Below are positions 10,439-22,000 of a DNA stretch of 59,990 nt, piece by piece (the stretch's first letter is position 1; the number at the start of each line of letters is the position of its first letter). The notes below the pieces were generated by a model. The model did not search any database. It was not told the DNA's origin and worked only from the letters and a program-made list of their open reading frames with translations. The DNA is taken from contig MU616669.1 in assembly GCA_025201705.1 (NCBI GenBank), positions 1-59,990 on the forward strand. The letters run 5' to 3'. The translations under genes were made by a program, and so were the position numbers. This stretch comes from Dissophora ornata (taxonomy: Eukaryota; Mortierellomycota; Mortierellomycetes; Mortierellales; Mortierellaceae).

Positions 10439-12351
10439 GCAGATCTAGCTTAATTCTTCATCAGAAAATGTGGCATTTTATCTAACGCACAACGATACAT
10501 AAGGCACATGCGAGTGGTTTTTACAAGATGCCTCTATGACAAAACATCATAGTGGCACGGAGTGCTGCACATGCTCAGTAGAATCAATGTGGATGAGCCA
10601 AGAGAACCTTGATTACGATGCAACTAAGTGGGTATTGGATCAATAGCATAATACCCTCGCAACAAATATCACGATTACAGGAAACGCGCTTCGATCTCAT
10701 TATTCATTGCCTTTCTTTCCTGCCCTTCTCTCGAATGAATCTCTATCTGACGAGTTGTTGAGTTGATGGCAATGATTTCACAATAGTAGGTATCCAAACC
10801 AGCACGAACGATGCAAAACAAACCTAGTGCAATAAAACATGTCCTCTACATTACTCTCTTTCACTCTCGCATAGTATTTGCATGATTACTGACGGTTTGA
10901 ACTTGAGGCTTTAATGGCGACTTCATTTTGATCGTCAGATGATGGCTCACAGCAATTTCACACCTATTCATTCATTATGTTCCAATCATGAAAGAGTTGA
11001 CATCGTCCACAATGAAGTCAGGAAGCTCACTGATGTTCAGAGGCAATTTACTCGCGTGCATGCAGCATCTCTCCGTGTATCCCGTGATCTGGCCAGCATC
11101 ATGTCCAGCGCTCCTGCGGATCGTTGAATATATGCATGCCACCTGTCCATTCACTGCGTATAGGATGGGTTGGGAAATTACTTTCTGCTTTGTGGAATGG
11201 GTCGAACAGCACCAAGCCCTCGAGTCTCCGCTATGTTGGTCGTAACATACGCGCCTCTGTGGTTGAATGGTCTCCAATAAGAACCTTAGACAATTAGCGT
11301 ATATTTCGTTTGCGAGAGTTCCATGCTTCAGAGCCTCGGAGGCAATCGTCAGGCATACGGGCACGTTCGTAATGAGCTTGACGATCCGATCGCTGAAATA
11401 GCTTCTACAGGAATCGACCGCATAGTAGTCAGCGATGCACAAGATCTCGAACAAAAGCGGCACGTAGGAACCGGTATATAGCTTGTTGTAGTAGATGTAG
11501 GCCATGAACTCGCGAAATGCCTCGAAACTGTATTGTGAAGACAGATCAACCACGCCTCTTGTAGCCTCTTGCATTGAAGACTCCAACATGGTCTTGAATA
11601 CAGGAGAGCGCTTCTTGATCAAAAACGAGATGACCTTGAGCTGCTTGCCATCCTTAAGCTTGACAATTATGTCGCCATCGTCGGACTCCAGCAATTCTTT
11701 GTAGACCGTGGATATATCAGACATGTTCCAATGAACTATGATGATCGGAGAGACCATAGGAGGTTAGAAGAGATGTGGATATGAGACTGATACAGACCTG
11801 ACAGTAGACAGGCCAGCACTGAGGAAACAAACCGGTGAGACAAGTATGAGTACCTTGTCTTGCTTGCAGGTGAAGAGTGTTGAGGATGATTTTGGACAAG
11901 AAATGAGGATGGAGTCCTTGTGTCTAAGACAAGGTGGATTAACTTGGAGAATGGCTCTTTGTGGGATGAAATGTGGATGTGAGATTAAGATGAACGGAGA
12001 GAGTCGTTTATTTTCCGTAGGAATAGAACCTGCCTGTGGCCGTGAAGGACTGTGATTATTACATTTCGTTTCTGAGATTTTCCATGTGCCAACTTTTGAG
12101 TGCAAAGCAGGAAGCCTCTCCAGGGCGAGCCTCCCTGCTGTCATGCACAGGCCTTGCACTTTTCCATCATGCATAAGATCCTCAAAGCGTCGTTTTCCTC
12201 GGGAAGGCTAGGCCTATTTCTCTCATCTCCCTCACTTCCCTACGACCTGGAAGATGGAGCCGATGTTGACTTTGATTCTCAATGTGTGATTTCCTGGTAC
12301 GCGCCTGCTGTATCCAAGTGACGACAAAGCAGGTTCCCTTGGATGGATCTC
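10439..12351. repeat. direct tandem duplication, unit 1 (BTB gene copy A)
   Basis: About 1.9 kb repeated in the same orientation at 12403-14247, separated by only about 50 bp. The units share left and right ends: GCAGATC followed by the run leading to ATTCTTCATCAG, and CAAAGCAGGTTCCCTTGG at the right. Non-coding flanks on both sides of the gene are nearly identical (about 97 percent over 10540-10830 by eye). A 35-bp segment near 12070-12105 is absent from unit 2. Confidence 0.9.
10975..11757 (-). CDS. BTB/POZ domain protein, copy A
   Basis: Single-exon frame of 260 codons. Residues 12-150 are a BTB/POZ domain: GDIIVKLKDGKQLKVISFLI, then RSPVFKTMLESSM, a helix pair FREFMAYIYYNKLY and a BACK-like start VPLLFEILCIADYY. 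BTB domains mediate homodimerisation and recruit substrates to Cullin-3 ligases. No Kelch, MATH or zinc finger follows; the C-terminal 80 residues are Cys/His/Ser-rich and unlike any domain I recognise. Met12 may be the true start, since residues 1-11 (MVSPIIIVHWN) are upstream of the usual BTB beginning, although they are kept in copy B. A donor-like GTAATT and an acceptor CAG that keep frame occur in the C-terminal part, so a short intron near 11180-11095 is possible. It is one of two tandem paralogues. Confidence 0.85.
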   Translation of the reverse strand: MVSPIIIVHWNMSDISTVYKELLESDDGDIIVKLKDGKQLKVISFLIKKRSPVFKTMLESSMQEATRGVVDLSSQYSFEAFREFMAYIYYNKLYTGSYVPLLFEILCIADYYAVDSCRSYFSDRIVKLITNVPVCLTIASEALKHGTLANEIYANCLRFLLETIQPQRRVCYDQHSGDSRAWCCSTHSTKQKVISQPILYAVNGQVACIYSTIRRSAGHDAGQITGYTERCCMHASKLPLNISELPDFIVDDVNSFMIGT

Positions 12352-12402
12352 AAGTCGGGAGTCCTCACCCCCATATAGTTCTGGAGATTTCTCGTCACCA
12401 TG

Positions 12403-14247
12403 GCAGATCCAGCCTAATTCTTCATCAGAAATGTGGCATTTTATCTAACGCACAACGATACAAAAGGCAAATGCGAGTGGTTTTTACAATGACAAAACAT
12501 CATAGTGGCACGGAGTGCTGCACATGTCCAGTAGCATCAATGTGGATGAGCCAAGAGAACCTTGATTACGATGCAACTAAGTGGGTATTGGATCAATAGC
12601 ATAATACCCTCGCAACAAATATCACGATTACAGGAAACGCGCTTCGATCTCATTATTCACTGCCTTTCTTTCCTGCCCTTCTCTCGAATGAATCTCTATC
12701 TGACGAGTTTTTGAGTTGATGGCAATGATTTCACAATAGTGGGTATCCAAACCAGCACGAACGTTGCACAACAAAACTTGTACAATAAAACATGGCTACC
12801 CTCTTTCTCCATTCGCCATTACTCTCTTTCACTCTTGCATAGTATTTGCATGATTACTGACGGTTTGAACTTGAGGCTTTAATTGCCACTTCACTTTGAT
12901 CGTTAGATGATGGCTCACAGCATTTTCACACCTATTCATTCATTATGTTCCAATCTTGGCAGAGTTGACATCGTCCACAATGAAGTCAGGAAGCTCACTG
13001 ATATCCATAGACACTGGTTTACTCGGGCCATGTACGCAACATCTCTGCGTATATCCCGTAATCCGACCAACACTAGCCACCTGTCCATCTATATTGTAAT
13101 GACTGGCGTGGTAATTATCTTTCTTCTTTGTGGAACGGCCCGAACAGCACCAAGCCATTGAGTCTCTGCTAGTTTCGTCGTAACATGCGCTCTTCTGTGG
13201 TTTAACGGCCTCCACTAAGAACTGTAGACAATCGGTGTATATGTCGGCTGTGAGAGTTCCATGCTTCAGAGCCTCGGAGGCAATCATGAGGCATACGGGC
13301 ACGCTCGCAATGAGCTTGACGATCTGACCGCTGATGTACGTTCTATAGGCATCTACCTCATAGTAGTCGGCGATGCACAAGATCTCGAACAAAAGCGGCA
13401 CGAAGGAACCGGTATATAGCTTGTTGTAGTAGATGTAGGCCATGAACTCGCGAAATGCCTCAAGACTGTATTGTGAAGACAGATCAACCACGCCTTTTGC
13501 AGCCTCTTGCATTCGAGACTCCAACATGGTCTTGAATACAGGAGAGCGCTCCTTGATCAGAAACGAGATGATTTTGAGCTGCTTGCCATCCTTAAGCTTG
13601 ACAATTATATCGCCATCGTCGGACGCCAGCAATTTTTTGTAGATTTCAGAAAGATCGGACATGTTCCAAGGGACTACGATGATCGGAGAGACCATGGGAG
13701 GTCAGAAGAGATGTGTATGTGAGACTGATACAGAACTGACAGTAGATAGGCAAGCACATAGGAAACAAACCGGTGAGATAAGTATGAGTACCTTGCAGGT
13801 GAAGAGTGTTGAGGATGATTTTGGACAAGAAATGGGGATGGAGTCCTTGTGTCCAAGACAAGGTGGATTAACTCGGAGAATGGCTCTTTGTGGTATGAAA
13901 TGTGGATGTGAGATTGAGATGAACGGAGAGAGTTGAGGATTGAGTCGTGGGAATAGAACCTGCCTATGGCCGTGAAGGACTGCGATTATTACATTTTGTT
14001 TCTGCAGAAGCCTCCCCAGGGCGAGCCTCCCTGCTGTCATGCACAGGCCTTGCACCTTTCCATCATGCATAAGATCCTCAAAGCGTCGTTTTCCTCGGAA
14101 AGGCTAGACCTATTTCTCTCATCTCCCTTACTTCCCTACGACCTGGAAGATGGAGCCGATGTTGACTTTGATTCTCAATGAATGATTTCCTGGTACGCGC
14201 CTGCTGTATCCAAGTGGTGACAAAGCAGGTTCCCTTGGATGGATCTC
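12403..14247. repeat. direct tandem duplication, unit 2 (BTB gene copy B)
   Basis: Second unit of the 1.9 kb duplication at 10439-12351, same orientation. It retains the same upstream region and the same 3' flanking region. Differences are concentrated in the gene itself rather than in the flanks. Confidence 0.9.
12943..13695 (-). CDS. BTB/POZ domain protein, copy B
   Basis: Single-exon frame of 250 codons, paralogous to copy A 1.9 kb away. The BTB core is intact (GDIIVKLKDGKQLKIISFLI, RSPVFKTMLESRM, FREFMAYIYYNKLY). Over the 182 residues from Met12, about 42 differ from copy A, many of them charge changes. The C-terminal tail is shorter by ten residues around the segment that in copy A could be an intron, and the donor-like GTAATT of copy A reads GATAAT here. 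No additional domain is visible. A role as adaptor for a Cullin-3 ligase is the usual expectation for fungal BTB-only proteins, but there is no specific evidence. Confidence 0.83.
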   Translation of the reverse strand: MVSPIIVVPWNMSDLSEIYKKLLASDDGDIIVKLKDGKQLKIISFLIKERSPVFKTMLESRMQEAAKGVVDLSSQYSLEAFREFMAYIYYNKLYTGSFVPLLFEILCIADYYEVDAYRTYISGQIVKLIASVPVCLMIASEALKHGTLTADIYTDCLQFLVEAVKPQKSACYDETSRDSMAWCCSGRSTKKKDNYHASHYNIDGQVASVGRITGYTQRCCVHGPSKPVSMDISELPDFIVDDVNSAKIGT

Positions 14248-14972
14248 CTCTCCTCTTCTTTTCCTTTTGAGCGCCGCTCCAGCTTTGGAAATCCTGACGT
14301 TAACCATGCATAGATGAAAATCAATTCAAATCGGGCATTGTCTGACTAAGAGGCAAGACCTGCTGTGCTTGGTTTCTTTTTTTTTTTTTAGAGGACAACT
14401 AGAAAACATGCAAGCATTCTCCAAATTACTTGACTCTCGGGTTTCCAACCGACTGATATAAAAGCCATCGCTGGTTGGCTACAAAACACAGCTCAGCCGC
14501 CGCCAATTTTTTTTTCCATGTCCGACGAGTTCGCACCTCTTTGATTGCTTGGAGTTCAATGTCGATTTGAAGTCTACAGACCAATTGATAGCGGGTGCTC
14601 GATGGTTTTTGATGGAGATAAATGTGGTGTGTGTGTGTGGGCCCATGGAATCGAAGGAGTGACATCATTCCTAGCAGACATGAGTGCCTGATTTCCATTG
14701 AGTGGATTTTCATTGCGAGCATCGACATGGCATGAAGTGCGCTTATGCGAAGGGAGTGGCTGACAGAGAGAGAGAGAGAGAGACAACAGAAATCAACTGG
14801 AGAAGAGGGGGGGAAAGGTGGATAATGACTCTGTACGATCAAGTGTCAAACGCTGATAGTAAAAGGCAGAGTTTATTGTGATAAAATAAGATATTACATG
14901 TAATTAGTTGATTGTAATGTGTGAAATGTGTAGATGGAGTAGAGAGAGTTCTCGTTGTCGCTGTTAGCCCCT
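14248..14972. other. gene-free stretch with GA microsatellite
   Basis: About 0.7 kb. It contains a run of ten T or so near 14380, a (GA)n run at 14764-14782 and a GT run near 14626-14638. A minus-strand frame at 14842-14426 is a low-complexity translation of these repeats and is not accepted as a gene. This is probably the 3' flank of the small gene at 14973-15221. Confidence 0.4.
14764..14782. repeat. (GA)n microsatellite
   Basis: Uninterrupted GA dinucleotide run of about nine units. Confidence 0.9.
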
Positions 14973-15221
14973 TTACAGCTTTGAGAGAGTAGTTGTTTGA
15001 GCAGCCTTGGTGTTTCCACGACGGAGATGTGGCTCGATCGACCCAAAGAGGTCTTCTGCGGGAGCTGGTTGTGCGTCCAGGTCAAAAGTCTTTTCATTAA
15101 ACTGGGGTGCCTGGAGCTGATCCATCTGAATCTGCTGGCTGGAGGAGGACTTGAGGGTTGGGTAAGAGTCCGAGCGGCCGTTGGTGGCGAGGTCAACAAG
15201 CATGGATTCTGTCTTTGACAT
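14973..15221 (-). CDS. small hypothetical protein (82 aa)
   Basis: An 82-residue frame starting at an ATG at 15221. The sequence is hydrophilic with a Ser-rich stretch, a QxxxMDQLQAPQF segment and an acidic middle (EKTFDLDAQPAPAEDLFG), ending in a Thr/Lys tail. A pyrimidine-rich leader (CTCTCTTT type on the coding strand) and a clean TATA box at 15322-15315, about 95 bp upstream, support transcription from this strand. The frame is open further upstream without an ATG, and the composition there is that of a leader, so the start at 15221 is preferred. I do not recognise the family; it could equally be the last exon of nothing else, as no acceptor is needed. Confidence 0.5.
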   Translation of the reverse strand: MSKTESMLVDLATNGRSDSYPTLKSSSSQQIQMDQLQAPQFNEKTFDLDAQPAPAEDLFGSIEPHLRRGNTKAAQTTTLSKL

Positions 15222-15314
15222 TGCTGGAGAAGATGGCGGAAGAAATACGAGAGAGAAAGAGAGAGAAAGAGGTATGGGGGGTGGTGTGAGGATGTGTAAA
15301 GAAGAGGTGCAATC

Positions 15315-15322
15315 TTTTATAG
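15315..15322 (-). promoter_or_regulatory. TATA box
   Basis: CTATAAAA on the minus strand, about 95 bp before the ATG at 15221, followed by a pyrimidine-rich leader as common in highly expressed fungal genes. Confidence 0.6.
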
Positions 15323-16093
15323 CCGTTTCGCTTGTAGAGTCCAAGGGTCTATTCCTCCCCAACAAGCAATTTGTTTGCACTGATATGATTTTCCCCACCA
15401 AATTTTGAAAGGAGAGTAAGTAGTGTCCATGTATTGTCACTTCCAAGCGGATGTAAACAACCAAGAGAAATAGTGCATGTTGCTATCTTTTTCCCATCCG
15501 TGCACTTACTCTCTCTGTGTAGCCCTTAGTGTTGGCAGCTAGTTTTGCGGTACAGAACAGGGCAGGACGATGGCCATTGGTGTGGATGCACACACACCCA
15601 ACAAAATAGAACAGAATACAGCACAAACAGAGCGAACGAGCCATCTGCACGTCGACCGGTCTGGGAATCAAAAATGCTTCGACAAATACACCCTTTCCGT
15701 CGAATTGCGGCGCGGTCTCATCGACGGCAAAATGCATGTACAATAATACAAGCTTGCCTTTGATGATCGAGTGCAGCAAGCGCTCTGCGCCATCCATCGC
15801 CCTCTCGTGTCCATGGTATATTCCACGCGTGGATAAAAAATAAAATGAAACGACGCGTCGCATTGACCAGCCGCAAGATTTTACCTCACTGGTTGCAGCC
15901 CCTCAGTACGTGTCTACGTGTCACACTCACATCCCCTCCCTGTTCTGTTGTGCCCTTTGTGAGCAGCTCCACCATAACATCTTACCATCCTTTCTGCGCA
16001 TCGCATCTCGTCCCTCTCTTTTTATAATTTCTCCATCATTTGATCTTTTTGCAGGATATAAAGAACAAACGCCTTGAGATTCCAGGGGCAACG
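15323..16093. promoter_or_regulatory. divergent upstream region of the small protein and the acidic-W protein
   Basis: No coding frame is convincing. A donor-like GTACGT near 15908 and an acceptor TTTTTGCAG ending at 16053 would define a leader intron of about 145 bp in the mRNA of the large gene that starts at 16094; this is inference from splice signals only. Confidence 0.35.
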
Positions 16094-19000
16094 ATGGCAG
16101 CCAACAGCCACCCACCATCGCATCATCACCATGACGACGACCACGACGAGATTTTCCACGACAGCGAAGATACCTCCGACTCAAATGAAGAGTTTGCAAG
16201 TGCATCAGAGGGCGATGACGACATGCCCTGGGAGCCAGTCATCCAAAGTCCTGTCATCGCACGGCAGAGTCCGTTGTTGCACACTATACAGGACCAAGAG
16301 CAGGTCGAAACACCTCGGCCGGCTCCGGCTACAATAGCCTCTGGACTCGACCAGCCAGCTCAGCAGCGTCTCCAGTCTCATGATGATAATAATACTAGTC
16401 GTCAGCCCCAGTACCAGCAGCAGCTCGAGTCACCACAGCACCACCACTACGAAGACCATCAACAATACGAACATCAGCAACACCAACATCAACTCCACCA
16501 ACACTACCAGCCGCATATGCAGACTCAGCTTGCACCCATCTACGATCAATCGTACGCGACCAGTTCCTCCACCACCACCACAAGAAACTCGTTCTCGTTC
16601 TCAGACTCTCATCAACAAACATACTCATACTCTCAATCTCGTCCACCATTGCATCAACATTCTTCTTCGTCTTCTGCTACTTCGTCAACGTTGACGCATT
16701 CTCAATTCAGCGGTTCTAATCAAAATCTCGGCCGCGGCGCAACGCCCAAGTTACGGGAGCGCATGCGACAGAGTCCTGTGCTGCACTCAAAAGTCGTTCA
16801 AGCATATATGGATCCGCATGCCTCGTCGTCGTCGCAACGGCAGCAAATGACACCAGAACATGTTCGTCAGGCCTGGCTACAGGATCATCAGGACGACGCC
16901 CAGCAGGAGAGTAGTGAAGATGATTTCGAGGACGAGGAGGAAGAAGGATCCCCGGATCAGAGAGTGCCCTCGCATGACGCTCCTAGCCAAGATTTTAGAC
17001 AATCGGTAGAGCCCTCTTCTGCAACAGGTACGGAACAAGAAGCAGTTGTTCCGATACTGAGACATTAAGTTGAGAGCATGGTGTGTTCTAACCAAACCAT
17101 TGCGAAACCGCTCATTTTTATTAATTGGTGTGATACCACTGCTGCTAGCTCCCCTTCCAAATTTCGCAGAGTTTTCGCAGCCGGATCAGCAAGAGGTGGA
17201 GGCGTCATGGGGCTTTGATGATCAAATTGATGTTGCAGAGACACATCAGGCAGATCAAATGGAAAATTCCTGGGGATTCGAGAACAGGGTTGAGACACAA
17301 GAAACTCAGCAATCGGATGAGGGTGAAGCATCCCGGGGATTCGATGAACGGGGCTTAGTCGAGGATATCCTACCACCAGATCAAATTGAGACGTCGTGGG
17401 GATTTGACGATCAGCTGGAGATTGAGGAGCACGCCACCAATCCCTCATTCAACGCAGAGCAGGATGTCATCGCTTCCCACACGCAGCAGGATGATTACCC
17501 GCACATCCATGATGTTCATGAGGACGTTGAGGACGGATGGGGTTACGACGACCAAGTAATCGATCTTGTGGAGACAGCTGGCCTAAATGTACCCTCCACA
17601 CCTGTTTCAGCTGCAGATGATGTGAGTCGTGTCAGCATTGGAGGCGATTATGATAATGACGCTGAACTCGATGAGGTAGGAACTAATGTAGAAGAAAGCT
17701 CGGGATTGGAAGAAAGCTCGGGATCGGAAGAAATCCCGGGATCGTATCATTAGTTCAGCAGTGTTGAGCGATGGACTAACGACACCTAAATTCTTATTCC
17801 ACAGCCCATGGACGATACTGTTAACCCATTCGCCAGTCCGGAGGATGATCTTGTTGCGGGACAGGACTTTCCAGTTAACCCAACATCGGCAGCCATCGAT
17901 CAAGATCACTTGGAAGAAGATGTTGTGAATGAGAGCGTCAACCACGAGTCGTTGAGCTATAACCATTCTGAACACGAAGCCTATCTAAACACCTCTGTTG
18001 AATTACATTCCGACTTCAACCAAGATGAAAATCTCCAGGATGCCGAGGCTTCCACGTATGCTGCCCCTCTCAGTCAGTTTCAGCACAATATCGAAGGTCG
18101 CCCTAGCGTGGAAGTCCATAGCAATGACTTTGAGACACATCACCCTGGCACCGACGTTGAAGCTACAGAGGCGGAGGCGTCGTGGGGTTTTGATATGGAC
18201 GAGTTCATCGATGCCGAAGTTCGCCCTATGGAGCAGGATTTAATCCACGCAGATTATGATCACTATGAGCATGAATCGGCTAGCGAGCATCAACATCCTG
18301 GATCGAATATTACAGAAGAGTCCGCTAGCTACAAGGAAGACCATGAACACGAGCAAGGATCGTTTACGGAAGATGCTCCAGCCTCGATCGATCAAGAGGT
18401 AGCGGATGCAGATGTGGAAGCTGGCCAGTACAGCCACGAAAGCGACAATGAACACGACTCTGAAGTCAGAGAGGTAAGCAAGCATGGATCCAGCGTCCCA
18501 GGAGTCAGCGTCTAAAGAGTCAGCGTCTAAAGAGTCAGCGTCTCAAGAGTCAGTGAGCGGGACATTGATAGCTTCGATCCTGTAGCTGATGTCGTTATTG
18601 TTCTTAAATAGGTCCTTCGTGCCGCACATTCCAACCCATTCATCGGTTCAGAGGACGGCCACGAAACAGGAGCAAGCTCTTCAGCACCTGATGAACAAGA
18701 CCATGAGTCTATTAGTGGTACCACCAGGAGCATTGACCACGCAGGAGGTCCAACGACTGATGTTACGTCTCAACTCGACCAGAAGCCGGATACGCTCCCA
18801 CAGTTCATTGATGCTGATGCGCTTGATGTGCCTCGGGGGCCATTAACGCCAGCTATTGTCACCGAAGATTTGAAGTCAGACTCCGAGGGCAGCGACATCT
18901 ATGGCGATCTTTCGACTGCACGTGCAGCCATGAGTGGATCATTTAACCGTCTGAATGAGGTCCTGGATGACGACGATTATCTAGAGCATATGGAGCGCGG

Positions 19001-22000
19001 CGTACCCATGGATCGATCTATCAATACCCCTTACAGCGACGATGAGTCACCAAAGTTCGTCATGGACGACGAGGTCGTTGAACTCATGGAGCGTGGGGAA
19101 CCTCGACTTGCTGACGGTACGCCTGCAATCCCGGCGGAGAGCCTGGATGATGACGAGGAAAGCGATATGAGTGAAGTCGTAGAGGAACCTGTTGATGCAA
19201 CTGCGAAATCCATTGACAAGGAGGTGGTTGTTGCTGAAGCAGCAGATATTCCTGACCTAGAGCCTCAAGTTTCTTTCCATGGCGAGGATTCTTTGGCGAA
19301 GAAAATTGCAGAGGCTACCGCTCCTTTGTCGATAATCGCGCTATCGCATAGCGCTGATCAGCAAGATGAAAATGAAGTGCACATTACAGCGTCAGAGTCC
19401 TCGCAAGATGAAGTCTTGGGTGCCCCTGAGCCAGTGGATAGACTTGCTGGTAAGGCTGTGGCCGATGTAGTCAGCGACGATCAAGACCCATCTAATCCGT
19501 TCAGCGATGCGGCTGCTATTCACGACCAGGATACTTGGCCGTCCTCAGAGCAATCAATCAAAAGCACAACGGAAGATGTTTCTGAACAAGTCGAACATAT
19601 CCAGGAGCATGTCGAAGCATCAGAGCCAACTGGTCAGGACATGGCTAGCGCGAAGGAGCGAGTGGATGCTCTCGATATCGATGCCACCCCGGAGGAGGAC
19701 GCATGGGGTGGCCAGGACATGGATATCGTCGTGGAAGCTGTCCAAGACGAACCTCCATCCGTTACTAGCTATGACCACGCAGACCCAACATATCACATTC
19801 CAACGAACTTGGTGGGCGGTCATATTGACCATCCCAAACCCCAGATGGGCGTCGACTTCACAGACGATGTCAACGAAAACCTTGAGGAGGATGCGTGGGC
19901 TAACCAGGACGCTGACGATGTCGTGGGCTCAGTCGACCCTCTCATTATTGAGGAACAGGACACTATCTCTAGAGCCGACCACGATTACCAGGAGGGCTTG
20001 TCAGGCAACCTTCAGTCACAAGCCGTCAGGGTCGAAGCCGAAGCTGAGCAGAATAACCCTGACATCTCAGCCGAGAAAATTTCTGAATCGACGCCGATAG
20101 CTGAGCATGGCCTACAAAGTGCTATCGATATCGCAGTCGACGAAGACGATGCTTGGGATGAGCAAGAGAGTAATGTGTTTGTGGAATCAGAGCACACTCA
20201 TGCTATCCCCACAGAACTGGTGGTATTGGAGGAAGACTCTCAGCATCACAATATCCCAGCCACTGCGGTCGCCGTTGATTACTACAACCCCATAGCCGAA
20301 GTTATCGGCAATTCTCCAGTTCATCAGGCTTTGGAAGTTGGGGAGCAAGAGTCCAAGACAGAAGTTGATCTCGACGGCGCCATTGATGCAGCTCTCGAAG
20401 AACATGCCTGTGCAAATCAGGAGGAGGATCTTGCTTACGACTCAACACCTGTTCCTGCAGCCGAAGCTAGTTCTGGAGAGTTGTTTGCTGCGCTGGGTGA
20501 CAAACATCAGGATCGTCAGGATCATTACGATCATGTTGTAGCGGTAGCGATTAATGAAAGCTCACGGGATGCTGGCCTGGATATTGACAAATCAATCCAA
20601 GATGTCATTGAGGAGGATGCCTGGGAGGACCAAGATCTTGTTATTGAAGCTGTCGAGAAGGTAAATCAAGAATCAGGATCAGCCGATGCCAATGCCGGTC
20701 GCGAGAATCACCAGAGCCAGAACCAAGCTTCGACTGCGTCACAAGAACCAATGAACCCAATTATGGATGCTGGAGCCATTGAGCCTGTTGACATTGCCAT
20801 TGAGAGGGAGGATATGTGGGGCGATCAAGACATCGAAATTGCCTCCTCTGACGATGTACATAGGGAGGAAGAATTGGCATCGCCGTTTGACAGACATACT
20901 GAGCATGAGCTTCATCATACCTCTGATACTCAAGATCTTGCGCATGATGCCGCGGTAGAAATCCCAAGCAGAGTTTCTGAAGAGCATTTAGAGAAGCCTA
21001 CACATCTATTCAATTTGGACGAGGCCCTCGAGGAAGACGCGTGGACAGGGCAGGACGCCGATGCCGATGCCGATGCCAATGTTGGCCATGTGCCTGTCCA
21101 TGTTCCTATACTTGTGGGAGACGCTGAAAGCAAAGTTGGACAGGAAAGTTATCCTGAGGGACTCACAGCCGAGTTCGACCTCGACACAGCTCTGGAGGAC
21201 GATGCATGGGCCGTTCAAGAAGACAATGTTGATATTAAACAAGTGCACTCCGCTGTTCCCGGGTGCGAGGAAGTGGAGGTGAGCAAGGAGGAGCAGCAGA
21301 GTCATATCGATTCTCCTGTAGATGAGCCTGCGACCAAGTCTTTGTCTAGCCACAGTATTGGCTCTGTTCTTCCCCACCATGCTAGCCAGCAGGCCAAGGA
21401 TGTCGTTGAGGATGCTTGGGGATGGGATGATGACGAGGTTGAGGTCGAGCAAGTAGAGACAGGTGATACCTCAACTCAACGGAACGAGGAGGAAATTGTC
21501 ACCGCCTCTACAGAGGCCGATCGCGAGCAGACATCGTTTGGTACCAATGAGGAGCGCTACGAGGTAAGCGCGGAGGCAGTCCAACCTGTTGATGATGAAG
21601 CAACGCCACATGCACTTGTACCCACTACGCCTGTGGCCATCAGCAGCAGCGTCACTCCCGACAGAATGTCGCCCCTTACTTCCCAAACGGAGCGGCTCTC
21701 ATCCGAGGCTTTCAGCGGGGAAGGCGACGAGGACAGTTCTGGTCAAAGCCCGTGGCAGGACGTGTCACCTGCTTCAGCTTCGAAGAGAAGCGAGGCCGGC
21801 ATGAGCATTGGATCCGAGTTCGAGTCCGAGTATTCATCGCGATCGATGGATGGGTATGAGCGCGTCTCGCCTGTAGAGGATCATCAAGGACACGTGTATG
21901 AGTACGGACAAGGACAGCGTCACCTTCACGACCGCGACCGTAGTAGCAGTGATTCGGCTGCATCCGAATCCAAGAGAGGGATGGAGGGCGCCATGTGGAC

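Noticed and set aside
12100..12599. Plus-strand frames in the flanks of the BTB duplication (also seen in unit 2)
   Set aside because: The frames are not preserved equally in the two units and carry no motif; conservation is explained by recent duplication of non-coding DNA.
14426..14842. 138-codon minus-strand frame
   Set aside because: Composition dominated by the GA/GT microsatellites; no start context, domain or duplicate.
15483..15863. 126-codon minus-strand frame
   Set aside because: Starts from a non-ATG region, no recognisable motif, and lies in the divergent promoter of two supported genes.
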